Below are positions 8,646-18,150 of a DNA stretch of 63,842 nucleotides, in pieces. Numbering within the stretch: the stretch's first letter is position 1; each line of letters opens with the position of its first letter. The translations under genes and the position numbers were made by a program. The stretch comes from Thiocystis violacea (GTDB lineage: Bacteria; Pseudomonadota; Gammaproteobacteria; Chromatiales; Chromatiaceae): contig NZ_NRRF01000029.1 of NCBI RefSeq assembly GCF_016583565.1, forward strand, positions 1-63,842. The letters run 5' to 3'. Below the pieces are notes generated by a model. That model saw only the letters and a list, made by a program, of their open reading frames with translations. It was not told where the DNA came from and searched no databases.

Positions 8646-9500
8646 ATGCAGAACCACACGCAAACGACGGCCTTGGTCACGGGTGCCAGCTCCGGTCTTG
8701 GCCGAGCCATCGCCGAGGCACTGGCGGCCGAGGGTTCGAGGGTCGGACTGGTCGCCCGCGACGAGGCGCGCGGGACCCAGGCGCTGGAGGAGATCAAAGC
8801 CAAAACTGGCAACATGGCGCTGCGGCTCTTCGTCGCCGATCTCGCGGACCAGTCCGCGGTGCGGCGGCTCGCCGCCGAGGTGCTGAAGGACTTTGACACC
8901 CTTCACCTCCTCATCAACAACGCGGGGACGGCCTTCGCCGAGCGCCGCCTCAGCCCGGACGGCATCGAGTGCGCGCTCGCCGTCAATCATTTGGCGCCCT
9001 TTCTGCTGACCCATCTGCTGCTCGCCAGGCTCGCGGCGGACGCCCCCGCGCGCATCATCAATGTCGGGACGCGGATGGACACCGCCATGGATTTCGACGA
9101 CCTCAATTGGGAGCGGCGCCCCTATCGCATGATGCAGGCCTATGGCCAGTCCAAGCTCGGCATGCTGCATTTCACCTTCGAGCTGGCGCGGCGACTCCAG
9201 GGCACGGGCGTCACGGTGAACTGTGTCTTCCCGGGTGTCTTCAACTCCAATCTAGGCGGCACCGACGGGGCGCAGGGGCTCTTCTGGACGCTGCTGAAGG
9301 TAGGTCTTGGCTGGGCGCTGCCCACATCTGAGACGGCGGCGCGGCGCGTGCTCCATGCGGCCCGATCAGCGGAGATCGCCGATCTCAGCGGGGCCTATTT
9401 GGCCGGAGAGAAGGCGATTCGGGCACCCGCCCAAGCACGGGATCCGGCCGCCAATCGACGTCTGTGGGAGATCAGCGAGGCGCTGACTGGGATGCGCTGA
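8646..9500 (+). CDS. Short-chain dehydrogenase/reductase, retinol-dehydrogenase-like
   Basis: Rossmann-fold NAD(P)-dependent oxidoreductase of 284 residues. The cofactor motif TGASSGLG lies at residues 14-21 and the NNAG motif near 92. The catalytic region shows an S-x(n)-Y-x3-K variant around YRMMQAYGQSKLGML (Y and K near 160-166). The extended C-terminus and LGG segment resemble eukaryotic-type retinol dehydrogenase/WW-domain oxidoreductase relatives that are common in bacteria. The substrate cannot be inferred. Confidence 0.85.
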   Translation: MQNHTQTTALVTGASSGLGRAIAEALAAEGSRVGLVARDEARGTQALEEIKAKTGNMALRLFVADLADQSAVRRLAAEVLKDFDTLHLLINNAGTAFAERRLSPDGIECALAVNHLAPFLLTHLLLARLAADAPARIINVGTRMDTAMDFDDLNWERRPYRMMQAYGQSKLGMLHFTFELARRLQGTGVTVNCVFPGVFNSNLGGTDGAQGLFWTLLKVGLGWALPTSETAARRVLHAARSAEIADLSGAYLAGEKAIRAPAQARDPAANRRLWEISEALTGMR

Positions 9501-9552
9501 CGCGAGGCATCCGTGGCGGTTGGGCCGAGGGACGACCCAACCGACGCCTGAT

Positions 9553-10320
9553 TCACGCGAGCTCGGAGAGCAGATCGCTGGCCTCGCCAGACACAGCGGA
9601 TGACCCGTAGGCATCCACCAGGGCCATGATGCGGCGCATGACGAGCTGCTCCGTCGATGTCTCCCGCGCGGACGCGGACTCCACGCCCGTCTGCCCGGCT
9701 GTGCTCGCTGCAGTCGTCGCTCCGGCCGCATCCAGGGATTGCGCGAAGGCCATCGCCTCCTCGCCGCTGATCCGGCCGTCACCGTCCGCGTCCGCCGTGT
9801 CGAAATCAGCCAGCATCGTGGCGAGAAGCTGCGTGCCCTCGTCCTCGGTGTCGGCATCGACCGCGGTCGTGAGTGTTTCGAGCTGACTGGTCAGCTCGTC
9901 GCGGGTGAAACCCAGCACCTGCTCGGGCGTTGGTGGCAGAGGCATTCCACTCATGGCTTCCGGGCCCGCCATGGCGTCGCGCCCACGCAGGACACCGAGG
10001 CTGTCGGTGAGTGTCTGCAGGCCCTGCGTCATATCCTCCGTGGTGACCTGGCCGTCGCCATCCAGATCCAGGACCGAAACCACCTCCTTGGCGCTCTTCG
10101 CCGTCAAGGATTCGTCACCCTCTCCGGCGGATCCGAGCCCCAGGCTCTCGAAGGCGGATTGGAAGTCGGCGGCATCCAGATAGCCCTTGCCTTGGGTGTC
10201 CAGGCTGGAGAACACCTGCTTGATGCTGTCTGCTGGGTCGCCATACCGCTTGGTCTGCGTCGTGTTGGCGCCATAGACGCTCGACGCGAGATCACCGATG
10301 CTGTTCAAGATGCTGCTCAT
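9553..10320 (-). CDS. EF-hand calcium-binding protein
   Basis: A 255-residue protein without an obvious signal peptide. It contains two canonical EF-hand loops, DLDGDGQVTTED near residue 90 and DADGDGRISGEE near 175, and one degenerate loop (DTQGKGYLDAAD near 45). The remainder is Ser/Thr/Ala-rich with amphipathic helices. A GAGGAG ribosome site precedes the ATG. Calcium binding is well supported by the loops; the cellular role is unknown. It follows dsrS in the same direction after about 160 bp, so read-through from the dsr cluster is possible but unproven. Confidence 0.8.
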   Translation of the reverse strand: MSSILNSIGDLASSVYGANTTQTKRYGDPADSIKQVFSSLDTQGKGYLDAADFQSAFESLGLGSAGEGDESLTAKSAKEVVSVLDLDGDGQVTTEDMTQGLQTLTDSLGVLRGRDAMAGPEAMSGMPLPPTPEQVLGFTRDELTSQLETLTTAVDADTEDEGTQLLATMLADFDTADADGDGRISGEEAMAFAQSLDAAGATTAASTAGQTGVESASARETSTEQLVMRRIMALVDAYGSSAVSGEASDLLSELA

Positions 10321-10479
10321 TGCTGGCTCTCCTCGTGACGGTTGAGATGAGTCGAGAGGGGGCGTGCCCCGAATGAATCAAAGGTTCATTCGAAGCTCCA
10401 GCAAAGAACGCGCCAGAGGGCGATGGATGAGCGAGACATCCGGGTTGCCGGTCGGGATGAGAGGCGAGGTGCGTCGATG

Positions 10480-11595
10480 TCAGCCCTGGACGCCGCGCAG
10501 GATGCCAAGCCGTTCCTGAATGGGATCGATGACGGGCGCGAGCTTGCGGCGCATCAGACTGCCTTGTGTCGTCGGGTCCGGCAGCAGAGGTCTGATGAGA
10601 CCATAGCCGACACCGGAGAGAAACCGCATCGCCAAGACCTCGTCGCGCACACCGGGGGCAAGGGCGAGCACCTCGGCCGCCTGCGCATGCTGAAGCGGCG
10701 ATGTGGCAAGCCCTTGCACCTCGGAGAGGAGGTCGTCGAGGGTGAGATCCGGATCGCCGGCCGGCCGCAGGCCGGCGAAGTAGCCGCGCAGGGTCTCCAG
10801 GGCGGCGATGAGGACCTCTTGAGTGGGTGGTTTGGCGAGCACGCTCGAGACGGTCTTGAGGAAGGCCTGGCCAAAGGGGCTGCAGACACGCCGCAGCAAG
10901 CGCGCATAGTCATTGCCGGTCTCGGCGAGCGGCGAGAGCGCGGACGCCAACTCACGCGCCGGGGCCGGCTCGGGTAGCCCATCCGGCAAGGCTTGCAGAA
11001 AACCGACCAGATAGGCCTGCTTGCGTGCCGACTTGCGCCAGAGATCGAGCCGCTGCGACTCCTCGAGCAGGCCCGGCTGCAAGACCAGGCGAACCGTCTC
11101 CATGATCTCCTCGTGCTCGGTCTCGAACGGGAGATAGTCGACCAGGTAATCCGCCAGGATCCTGCCCATCCGCCCCTCCCTCACCGCCGGATTCTTGAGC
11201 ATGCGCCGCGCATTGCCGGCGTCCTCCATCGCCCACCAGGCGCGCCGGGCCAGCTCGTCGCTCAGACCAGGCGCGCAGACCGCGGCGACCACCGCCTCCG
11301 GCTCACCCAGCAGCAGGAGCTGCTCAAGGCTCTCGTCGCGCATCTGGCCCATCCGGGTCCAGCGTCTCAGATACACCGGATATCCGCCCGGAGAGCCGAG
11401 TACATGACCGGAGATCAGCTCACGGACGAGCCGGAGATATTGGTCAGGCCGGGCATTGGGACTGAGACGCAGGGTGGACTCACCCTGCGCCGTGAGGCCC
11501 TGGACGCGCATGCGACTCTCGTCGATGCGGATGGCCTGCGGCTTGTTGGCGAGCAGAACGCTGAGTCTCAGGCTGTCCTCTGGGCTGAGTTCCAT
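10480..11595 (-). CDS. dsrS: DsrS, last gene of the dsr cluster
   Basis: Soluble 371-residue cytoplasmic protein at the 3' end of the dsr cluster, in the position of A. vinosum dsrS. It starts MELSPEDSLRLSVLLANKPQ, is mostly helical, and has no recognised catalytic motif or membrane segment. The DsrS family has no established biochemical function; a role in post-transcriptional control of Dsr proteins has been discussed. Identification rests on synteny directly after dsrR and on length. Confidence 0.85.
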   Translation of the reverse strand: MELSPEDSLRLSVLLANKPQAIRIDESRMRVQGLTAQGESTLRLSPNARPDQYLRLVRELISGHVLGSPGGYPVYLRRWTRMGQMRDESLEQLLLLGEPEAVVAAVCAPGLSDELARRAWWAMEDAGNARRMLKNPAVREGRMGRILADYLVDYLPFETEHEEIMETVRLVLQPGLLEESQRLDLWRKSARKQAYLVGFLQALPDGLPEPAPARELASALSPLAETGNDYARLLRRVCSPFGQAFLKTVSSVLAKPPTQEVLIAALETLRGYFAGLRPAGDPDLTLDDLLSEVQGLATSPLQHAQAAEVLALAPGVRDEVLAMRFLSGVGYGLIRPLLPDPTTQGSLMRRKLAPVIDPIQERLGILRGVQG

Positions 11596-11637
11596 GGGAT
11601 CAGTCGAGGACGACGTCAGACGTGCCGGAAGCCATCC

Positions 11638-11952
11638 TCAGCCCTCGATCGGGGGCTCGTAGGTGGGATCCTTGGGGTTGAGGAAGATGAAGTGGAACTG
11701 ACCGGGCTCCATCTCGACATAGTCCATCGTGGCCTGATCGAGGAGCGGCACCTGCTCTGGGGTCATCACGATATCCACGCCCTCGCACGACAGGCGAATA
11801 TCGTCGTCGGTCAGCTCGTCGAATCCCATGCGGTACTCGATGCTGCCGTCCGGGTTCTGCGCCGCGGCGAGTCTCAGCGACAAGCCCTCGGTGCCACCTT
11901 GTTTCGCCGCCTTGAGGACCTGTTCCGCAGCTGCTGCTGTGAGTTTGAACAT
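11638..11952 (-). CDS. dsrR: DsrR, IscA-like A-type scaffold homologue lacking the Fe-S cysteines
   Basis: A 104-residue protein starting MFKLTAAAAEQVLKAAKQGG. It has the A-type carrier fold seen in IscA/ErpA (FDELTDDDIRLSCEGVDIVM, then YVEMEPGQFHFIFLNP). The C-terminal CGC pair and the first conserved cysteine of IscA are absent; only one Cys (LSCEG) remains. That is the known DsrR condition, which means it does not scaffold clusters. In A. vinosum DsrR affects Dsr protein levels. The start at 11952 agrees with family length; the longer upstream open frame is not coding. Confidence 0.92.
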   Translation of the reverse strand: MFKLTAAAAEQVLKAAKQGGTEGLSLRLAAAQNPDGSIEYRMGFDELTDDDIRLSCEGVDIVMTPEQVPLLDQATMDYVEMEPGQFHFIFLNPKDPTYEPPIEG

Positions 11953-12118
11953 CTCAGACCTTTGTTCTTGGCTTCCACTTGGACTGCCGGGAAGTTTAAC
12001 ACCGAAATCGCGCCACCAGCCGCCAGCCATACGGGAAGCGAGCAACGCGGCTCCCGCTCGGCGCGCGCCTGAGCGAGCGACCGTACGGCACCCCGCGGGC
12101 CGATGCCGCGCCCTCGGA

Positions 12119-13498
12119 TCAGGCGCCGAGGCAGCGCCTGATGTGCGCAAGGAAGCGACCGGTCCAGCGGTTGCCCGGGGCGTCGCGCAAATGGCTGTAG
12201 CAGGCAAGCAGGTTGCCCTGGACGACCGCGTCGCGCGACCCGTCGATCCCGACGCCGCGCAGCACCTCGTAACCGTATCGCCAGCCGGGGTCCGGGTTCA
12301 GGATCGCCGAGTGATGAAACTCGTGAGCCGGGATCTCGGCCCGCCGCGCGCTCTCGGCAGGCCAGGGAAAGTCGGAGGTCTCGCGCAAGCGGACATAGCC
12401 GCGCCCCTGGGGCCGCGGGCGCATCTCCACCTCGGCGGCGAGCGCGCCGACCATCGCGCGCCTGGAGCCGTTCCAGTGGATCCCCTGGCAGAGATACATG
12501 AGTCCGCCACACTCGGCATAGGCCGGAGCGCCGTCGGCGATGAACTCGGCAATCGCCTGGCGCATGGAGACATTGGACTCGAGTTCCGCCATGCGGTACT
12601 CGGGAAAACCGCCACCCAGGAAGAGTGCGTCGACCGGCGGCAGCTCGGGGTCGCTGATCGGACTGAAGGAGACCAGCTCGGCTCCGCCCGCGGCGAGGGC
12701 GCGCAGGTCGTCCGGATAGTAGAAGCCGAAGGCCGCATCCCGCGCGATGCCGATCCGTACCGGGGCGCCGCAGGCACCTTGAGTGGGATGGGCTGCCGAC
12801 GCGAACTCAGGACGCCGCGCCCGCTCCGCGATTCCGATCAGCCGCTCGAGGTCGATCTGATCGGCGATCCGCGACCGGATCGACTCGATCCAGGCATCCG
12901 CGTCCTGCGCCTCGTTGATGGGCATCAATCCCAGATGACGCTCGGAGATGGCGATCTCGTCGTCGCGGTGCAGAACGCCGAGAACGGCGAGGTCGGTGTG
13001 GTGCTCGACGACGCGCACCAGATTCGCGCCATGGCGCATGCCACCCACCTGGTTGAGGATGACGCCGGCGATCGCGAGATCCGGGTCGAAAGCCAGGTAG
13101 CCGAGCAACAGCGGCGCAATGCCGCGCGCGAGCCCATTGCAATTCACGACCAGGACGACGGGCGCGCCGAGCTGCTTGGCCAGCTCCGCATTGCTGTTGG
13201 CGCCGTTCAGATCCGCGCTGTCGAAGAGGCCGACGTTGCCCTCGATCACCCCGATGTCCGCCCCCACCAGCTCGCGCCCGAAGGCGTCCGAGATCTCGGG
13301 CGGTGCCATAGTGTGGAAATCGAGATTGAAACAGGATCGGCCTGCGGCCTGCCCCAGCCAGAGGGGATCGATGTAGTCCGGCCCCTTCTTGAACGGCTGT
13401 ACGACGAGGCCGCGGTTTCTCAGCTCGCGGCAGAGACCGATGGAGAGCGTCGTCTTCCCTGACGACTTCTGCGGAGCAGCAATGTAGAGGTGGGCCAT
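12119..13498 (-). CDS. dsrN: DsrN, siroheme amidase (cobyrinate a,c-diamide synthase family)
   Basis: Glutamine-dependent amidase of the CobB/CbiA family that amidates siroheme to siro(heme)amide for DsrAB. The 459-residue protein has an N-terminal P-loop (SSGKTTLSIGLCRELR, residues 12-27) and a C-terminal class I glutaminase domain. The nucleophile Cys lies in PAYAECGGLMYL and a conserved His in HEFHHS. It could be mistaken for a cobalamin enzyme, but its position between dsrP and dsrR decides the call. It begins 21 bp after dsrP. Confidence 0.93.
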   Translation of the reverse strand: MAHLYIAAPQKSSGKTTLSIGLCRELRNRGLVVQPFKKGPDYIDPLWLGQAAGRSCFNLDFHTMAPPEISDAFGRELVGADIGVIEGNVGLFDSADLNGANSNAELAKQLGAPVVLVVNCNGLARGIAPLLLGYLAFDPDLAIAGVILNQVGGMRHGANLVRVVEHHTDLAVLGVLHRDDEIAISERHLGLMPINEAQDADAWIESIRSRIADQIDLERLIGIAERARRPEFASAAHPTQGACGAPVRIGIARDAAFGFYYPDDLRALAAGGAELVSFSPISDPELPPVDALFLGGGFPEYRMAELESNVSMRQAIAEFIADGAPAYAECGGLMYLCQGIHWNGSRRAMVGALAAEVEMRPRPQGRGYVRLRETSDFPWPAESARRAEIPAHEFHHSAILNPDPGWRYGYEVLRGVGIDGSRDAVVQGNLLACYSHLRDAPGNRWTGRFLAHIRRCLGA

Positions 13499-13519
13499 CG
13501 CGCCGGGAGGCTCACCCGA

Positions 13520-14773
13520 TCACGCCGGCTTGGGCGCCGAACCCGATTCGTCGAGGGTCTCCTCGTCGATGGGGACCACATCGTCGGCGAGGGACTCTGG
13601 CAGGAACTGCAGAACACGCACGCCCACGACGGTGATCAGCAAACCGACCCCAACGCCTCCGAGCCCCAAGAGGATCTCGGGAATCGTCGGCCAGTAGGGT
13701 GCCGCCTGACCATTCACGCCATCGAAGAAGCCGGACTCCAGCACGGTGCGCCCAGGGAACATCTGAATGGGGAAGGCCTGACTCCCGATGATGATCACGT
13801 ACATGGTCGCGAGCCCGCCGACGATCACCAGGGCGCAGGCGCCCGCGATCCAGCGGCGGTCCTGGCTCAACTGCGGGTGATAGAGGATCCCGAGCGGCAC
13901 CAGACCTCCGATCAGCACCCAGCCGACCCAGAAGAGGAAGGTATAGATGCCGCCCTTGAGCAGCAGCCAAGACTCCAGGGCGTCGTTCTCGGCGACATAG
14001 AGGTTGGTCAGGTGATAGATCAGGGTGAAATAGAGGACGATGGCGACGAACAGGGCCAAGAGATTCTTCAGGCGGCGCAGCATCCGCGGACCGATCGGGC
14101 GACCCTCGTCGTCGAAGGCGAACATCAGCACCAGGATGAAGACCGCCAGCCCATAGGCAAAGGACATGGCGACGAACATGGGCGCCAGAATGGCGGCGTC
14201 GAAGGCCTGACGCGCGACGATGAAGCCGAAGATGGAGCCGGTACCCGTGGTGAGCGCAAGACGCCACACCAGTGCGAGGATGCCGACCGAACGGTTGAAG
14301 GGACCGCCCTGACGGTCGGCCATCGTCCAGAGATAGGCGATGACGATCGCCATGAATCCGGTGTAGAGGAAGATGTTCCACGCGAAGATGGAGCTGAAGT
14401 TGTAGTGCGTCATGGCGACGATCAGGCGCTCCGGCCGGCCCAGATCCGTGACCAGAACGAGAAGCCCGCCCATGAGCAGCGCCACCGCCAGCAGGCCCGA
14501 GAGTCGGCCAAGCGGCTTGTAGATCGGCTTGTGGAAGACGGTGCCGATGGAGGCGATGTTCAGAGCGCCAGACGCCGAGATGATGAGGAAGACGGCGAAG
14601 ACGTGCGGCGTTCCCCACACCACCGAGTTGTTCATCCCGGTGACCCAGTGCCCCTGGTGCTCCATGTACCCGAAGGCCAGGGCACCGACCCCGACGACGG
14701 CGGCCAGGACGCCCAGGATGCTCCAGTAGCGCTGCGGCGGAATCCGCCATTCGCGATAGACGATTCGTTTCAT
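13520..14773 (-). CDS. dsrP: DsrP, NrfD-like integral membrane quinone-reacting subunit
   Basis: Polytopic inner-membrane protein (417 residues, about ten hydrophobic helices) of the NrfD/PsrC type. It forms the quinone-linked subunit of the DsrMKJOP complex together with periplasmic DsrO and DsrJ. It starts MKRIVYREWRIPPQRYWSIL and ends in a short polar tail. It follows dsrO after 21 bp. Electrons are thought to pass between the quinone pool and DsrO/DsrJ. Confidence 0.95.
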   Translation of the reverse strand: MKRIVYREWRIPPQRYWSILGVLAAVVGVGALAFGYMEHQGHWVTGMNNSVVWGTPHVFAVFLIISASGALNIASIGTVFHKPIYKPLGRLSGLLAVALLMGGLLVLVTDLGRPERLIVAMTHYNFSSIFAWNIFLYTGFMAIVIAYLWTMADRQGGPFNRSVGILALVWRLALTTGTGSIFGFIVARQAFDAAILAPMFVAMSFAYGLAVFILVLMFAFDDEGRPIGPRMLRRLKNLLALFVAIVLYFTLIYHLTNLYVAENDALESWLLLKGGIYTFLFWVGWVLIGGLVPLGILYHPQLSQDRRWIAGACALVIVGGLATMYVIIIGSQAFPIQMFPGRTVLESGFFDGVNGQAAPYWPTIPEILLGLGGVGVGLLITVVGVRVLQFLPESLADDVVPIDEETLDESGSAPKPA

Positions 14774-14794
14774 GCTCAGTTTCCCTCGCCCTGA

Positions 14795-15580
14795 CTAGAC
14801 ACCGGAGTAGCGCACACCCGTATTCAGCTCCAGATCTTCCCGAATCTGACGACTCGGCAGCTCCCTGAGCTTCTGGTTGATAGGGCTGTTGGGGTCCTTG
14901 AGATCACCGAAGACGATCGCGTGATGGCCCTCGGCGGCGCAGGCGTCGACGCAGGCCGTCGACGCCTCGCCATAGTCACGGCGATGCACGCAGAGATTGC
15001 AGCTCTCGACGCAGCCCTTGCCGCGCGGAACCGCCGTGAGCTGGCCTTGCAGCTCGTCGTGGATGAAGCTCCGCGCCTTGTAGGGGCAGGCCATCATGCA
15101 GTAGCGGCAACCGATGCACAGATGGCGATCGACCATGACGATGCCGTCGGCGCGCTTGAAGGAGGCACCGGTCGGACAGACATCGACGCAGGGCGGGTGC
15201 TCGCAATGCTGGCACATCATCGGCAGGTTGGTGATGCGCCCGGTTTGATTGTCCTGCAGCTTGACCTTGCGGATCCAAACGGACTTCTGGGCGTCCCATT
15301 TGAGATCGGACTCGCGCTCGGGCTTGGTCTGCAAGTTGAGGCCGTTTTCCTCGTTGCAGGCCTCGACGCAGGCCGAGCAGCCGTCCGCGCATTTCGCGGT
15401 ATCGACCAGCAACCCCCAGCGCACGTCGCTGGACACGGGCTGCGAGCGTGGCGTCGCGGCAACGGCGTGCAGGATGACGCCAGGCGCTACCATGGCCGCG
15501 CCGACTCCCGCCGCCACGCCAATGAACTCACGACGACCGGAATCGATCGCTTGGTCGGTCCTATCTGTCTTGTCATTCAT
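14795..15580 (-). CDS. dsrO: DsrO, periplasmic Tat-exported ferredoxin-like iron-sulfur protein
   Basis: NrfC/PhsB-type protein with four [4Fe-4S] sites, exported by the Tat system. The twin-arginine signal is RREFIGVAAG near residue 17. Cysteine groups visible in order are CADGCSACVEAC, CQHCEHPPCVDVCPTG, CIGCRYCMMACPYKA and CVESCNLC. The ATG at 15580 is chosen because it lies one base after the dsrJ stop, has a GGGGAAGG ribosome site and gives a normal Tat leader; an upstream in-frame start at 15661 would lie inside dsrJ. Confidence 0.95.
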   Translation of the reverse strand: MNDKTDRTDQAIDSGRREFIGVAAGVGAAMVAPGVILHAVAATPRSQPVSSDVRWGLLVDTAKCADGCSACVEACNEENGLNLQTKPERESDLKWDAQKSVWIRKVKLQDNQTGRITNLPMMCQHCEHPPCVDVCPTGASFKRADGIVMVDRHLCIGCRYCMMACPYKARSFIHDELQGQLTAVPRGKGCVESCNLCVHRRDYGEASTACVDACAAEGHHAIVFGDLKDPNSPINQKLRELPSRQIREDLELNTGVRYSGV

Positions 15581-15581
15581 C

Positions 15582-16055
15582 TCAGTGGCCTTCCCCATTG
15601 CGATCGCTCGGCGCCGAGAGGTCGACGCCGGCGGCACGGTGCGCCGCCTGGGCCTCGGCATCGAGGTCAGGCTTGTTCGGGATGGAGGCGTGGCAGTCGA
15701 AGCAGTTCAGATCGACGGCCGCATAGGCGTGGCAAGCCCCGCAGAACTGGTCGGACCGGTTGATCGGCTGCGGCTGCGACTTGGCATCGTAGCTGATGTG
15801 ACAGTCGACACAGCCCTCCAGGCTGTACTTGGTCCCGCGGATGCCCTGGTGAACGGTCGAGATGCGCTGATGCTTGATGAATTCGAAGTGCATTCGGCGC
15901 ATGCGCTCGGTCGGCTCGACACAGGAGTCCAGCTCGGCGGCCCGGGATCCCTCGACCACGTATCGCTTCACCTCGGCCGCCAGGACGGTCTGGGCCGCGA
16001 GCACCCAGACCAGACTAACGGCGACGAGGCTCGCTCTGAGTAAGGCTTTAGCCAT
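15582..16055 (-). CDS. dsrJ: DsrJ, triheme c-type cytochrome
   Basis: Periplasmic cytochrome of the DsrMKJOP complex (157 residues), held by an uncleaved or slowly cleaved N-terminal signal helix (ALLRASLVAVSLVWVLAA). Three heme sites are visible: CVDCH, CGACH and CFDCH. Cys45 (LDSCVEP) matches the unusual His/Cys heme ligand described for A. vinosum DsrJ. The start at 16055 has a GGAGGCG ribosome site; further upstream codons belong to dsrL sequence. Confidence 0.95.
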   Translation of the reverse strand: MAKALLRASLVAVSLVWVLAAQTVLAAEVKRYVVEGSRAAELDSCVEPTERMRRMHFEFIKHQRISTVHQGIRGTKYSLEGCVDCHISYDAKSQPQPINRSDQFCGACHAYAAVDLNCFDCHASIPNKPDLDAEAQAAHRAAGVDLSAPSDRNGEGH

Positions 16056-16072
16056 CGACGCCTCCACGTTGC

Positions 16073-18037
16073 TTACTCCCCGAGCCCCATTTTGATGTAG
16101 CCGGTGGGGCAGACATCGGCGCAGATATGACAGCCGATGCACTTGGCGTAGTCGGTATCCACGTAGCGCCCGGTTGTGCGGCTGCCCTTGTCGACACGGA
16201 AGACGGCATCCTGAGGACAGAAGATGACGCAGTTGTCGCACTCGAAGCACATGCCGCAGCTCATGCAGCGCTTGGCCTCGTTGATCGCCTCTTCCTCGGT
16301 CAGCCCGATGACGCGCTCGTGGAAATGACCCAGAACGTCGTCGGAACTTGGCACCTCTTCCTTGCGCAGGTTGCGCGCGACATAGTTGAAATGCCCGAGG
16401 AAGAGCTCGTCGTGCGGGATGATCTCGGCGCCCGAGCGGTCTTCGTAATTGTGGATCGCATAGTTGGCATCGGAGGTCCCGCGCAGATCACCGGCCTGCG
16501 CCACTTCGAAGCTCTCGGGTGCCAGATTCGCCTCGGTCATCTTGTCGAGCAGGTTGAAGTGATGGACGTCGACCTTGGGGCGACGCTTGTGCTCGGCCTG
16601 CATGACATAGTCGTGGATGGAGTCGGCGGCGATCCAGGCCTGACCGATGGCGGTGGTCAGCAGGTGCGGGCGGATGATGTCGCCAGCGACGAAGTGACCC
16701 GCCTTGCCAGGAACCTGGTAGAACTTGTCCGAGTCCATGAGGCCGCGACCGTTGTCGAGACCCTCCAGACCGGAGAGATCGCCGCCCTGCCCGATCGCGG
16801 AGACGATGAGCTCCGCCTCGAGCACACGCTCGGTGCCATCGACCGGCGTCGGCCGGCCGTCAACCATGGTGCAATCAGCCACCTTAAGGCCAGTTGCGCG
16901 GCCGTTGGCGTCCTTGATGACCTCGACCGGCATGACACCGTCGAGAATGGTCACGCCCTCGCGCGTCGCATCGTCGACCTCGTGCTCGGAGGCCGTCATC
17001 TTGTCGCGGGTGAAGAGCGAGGTCAGCGTGACCTCGGCGCCCTCGGCAGCCGCGGCCGTGGCGGCGTCGTGCGCGACATAGCCATCGCGGATGACGGTCT
17101 CCGGCAGGTCGCTGCTACCGGTCTTGGTGATATGGCCAAGACGGCGCGCGACCGAGACGACGTCGATCGAGGTATCGCCGCCACCGACGCACACCACCTT
17201 GCCGGCGGTGACCTTCATACGGCCTTCGTTGTAGGCCTTGAGGAAGGCGACGCCCGAGACGCAGTTGGGGGTATCGTTCCAACCGGGAACCGGCAAGCCG
17301 CGCCCGCTCTGACAGCCGATGGACCAGAGAATGGCGTCGTAATCCTTCTCCAGCTGCTCAACGGTGACGTCGGTGCCGATGCGGGTCTTGAGCTTCACCT
17401 CGATCTGACCGAGGTCGAGGATGCGCTGGATCTCCGCGTCCAACTTATCGCGCGGCACGCGGTAGCCGGGGATGCCGAAGCGGAACATGCCGCCCAGGCC
17501 CTCGTTGGCCTCGAAGATGGTGCAGGCGTGGCCCTTGCGGCGCAGCTGGTAGGCCGCGGCGAGACCAGCGGGACCACCACCGACGATGGCAACGCGCTTG
17601 CCCGTATCGGCGGGGGCTGCATCGTACTTGTAGCCGTTCGCGATGGCGGTATCGCCAATGAACTGCTCGACGGCGTTGATGCCGACGAAGTCTTCCAGCT
17701 CGTTGCGGTTGCAGCCGTCCTGACAGGGCGCCGGACAGACACGGCCCATCATCGACGGGAAGGGATTGGCCTCCGTGGAGCGGCGAAAGGCGTACTCGCG
17801 CCAGTCCATCCCCTGCGGCGGCTTTTCCATGCCGCGCACGATCTGCAGCCAGCCACGGATATCCTCACCCGAGGGACAGCTGCCCTGACAGGGCGGCGTC
17901 TTGTGGACATAGGTCGGGCACTTATGAGAATGATCTTCGTTGAAGATCTTTTGCGTCAGGTCGTCCCAAACGTGCTCGCCGTCCTCGAACCGACGCCAGG
18001 AGGGCTTGGTCTTCATCTCGTCGCTGGAAGTTGCCAT
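16073..18037 (-). CDS. dsrL: DsrL, NAD(P)H:acceptor iron-sulfur flavoprotein
   Basis: Cytoplasmic 654-residue flavoprotein related to the small subunit of glutamate synthase; it couples DsrAB to NAD(P)(H). Visible in order are N-terminal Fe-S cysteines (CPTYVHKTPPCQGSCPSGED, CPAPCQDGCNR), an FAD-binding GGGPAGLAAAYQLRRKG near residue 155, a second nucleotide site CVGGGDTSIDVVS near 285, and a C-terminal two-cluster ferredoxin (CMSCGMCFECDNCVIFCP and CIGCHICADVCPTG). The ATG at 18037 has GGAGAG at proper spacing; a GTG nine bases upstream is an alternative. Confidence 0.95.
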   Translation of the reverse strand: MATSSDEMKTKPSWRRFEDGEHVWDDLTQKIFNEDHSHKCPTYVHKTPPCQGSCPSGEDIRGWLQIVRGMEKPPQGMDWREYAFRRSTEANPFPSMMGRVCPAPCQDGCNRNELEDFVGINAVEQFIGDTAIANGYKYDAAPADTGKRVAIVGGGPAGLAAAYQLRRKGHACTIFEANEGLGGMFRFGIPGYRVPRDKLDAEIQRILDLGQIEVKLKTRIGTDVTVEQLEKDYDAILWSIGCQSGRGLPVPGWNDTPNCVSGVAFLKAYNEGRMKVTAGKVVCVGGGDTSIDVVSVARRLGHITKTGSSDLPETVIRDGYVAHDAATAAAAEGAEVTLTSLFTRDKMTASEHEVDDATREGVTILDGVMPVEVIKDANGRATGLKVADCTMVDGRPTPVDGTERVLEAELIVSAIGQGGDLSGLEGLDNGRGLMDSDKFYQVPGKAGHFVAGDIIRPHLLTTAIGQAWIAADSIHDYVMQAEHKRRPKVDVHHFNLLDKMTEANLAPESFEVAQAGDLRGTSDANYAIHNYEDRSGAEIIPHDELFLGHFNYVARNLRKEEVPSSDDVLGHFHERVIGLTEEEAINEAKRCMSCGMCFECDNCVIFCPQDAVFRVDKGSRTTGRYVDTDYAKCIGCHICADVCPTGYIKMGLGE

Positions 18038-18150
18038 CTTGATCACTCTCCGTACCAGTTTGAGCCCTGACGCGGAATCAGGGTGTTCGTATCATCACGC
18101 GAACCCGTCGACGCGCCTGGGCGCGGACCGGACTCGCTCGATGGCCCCGG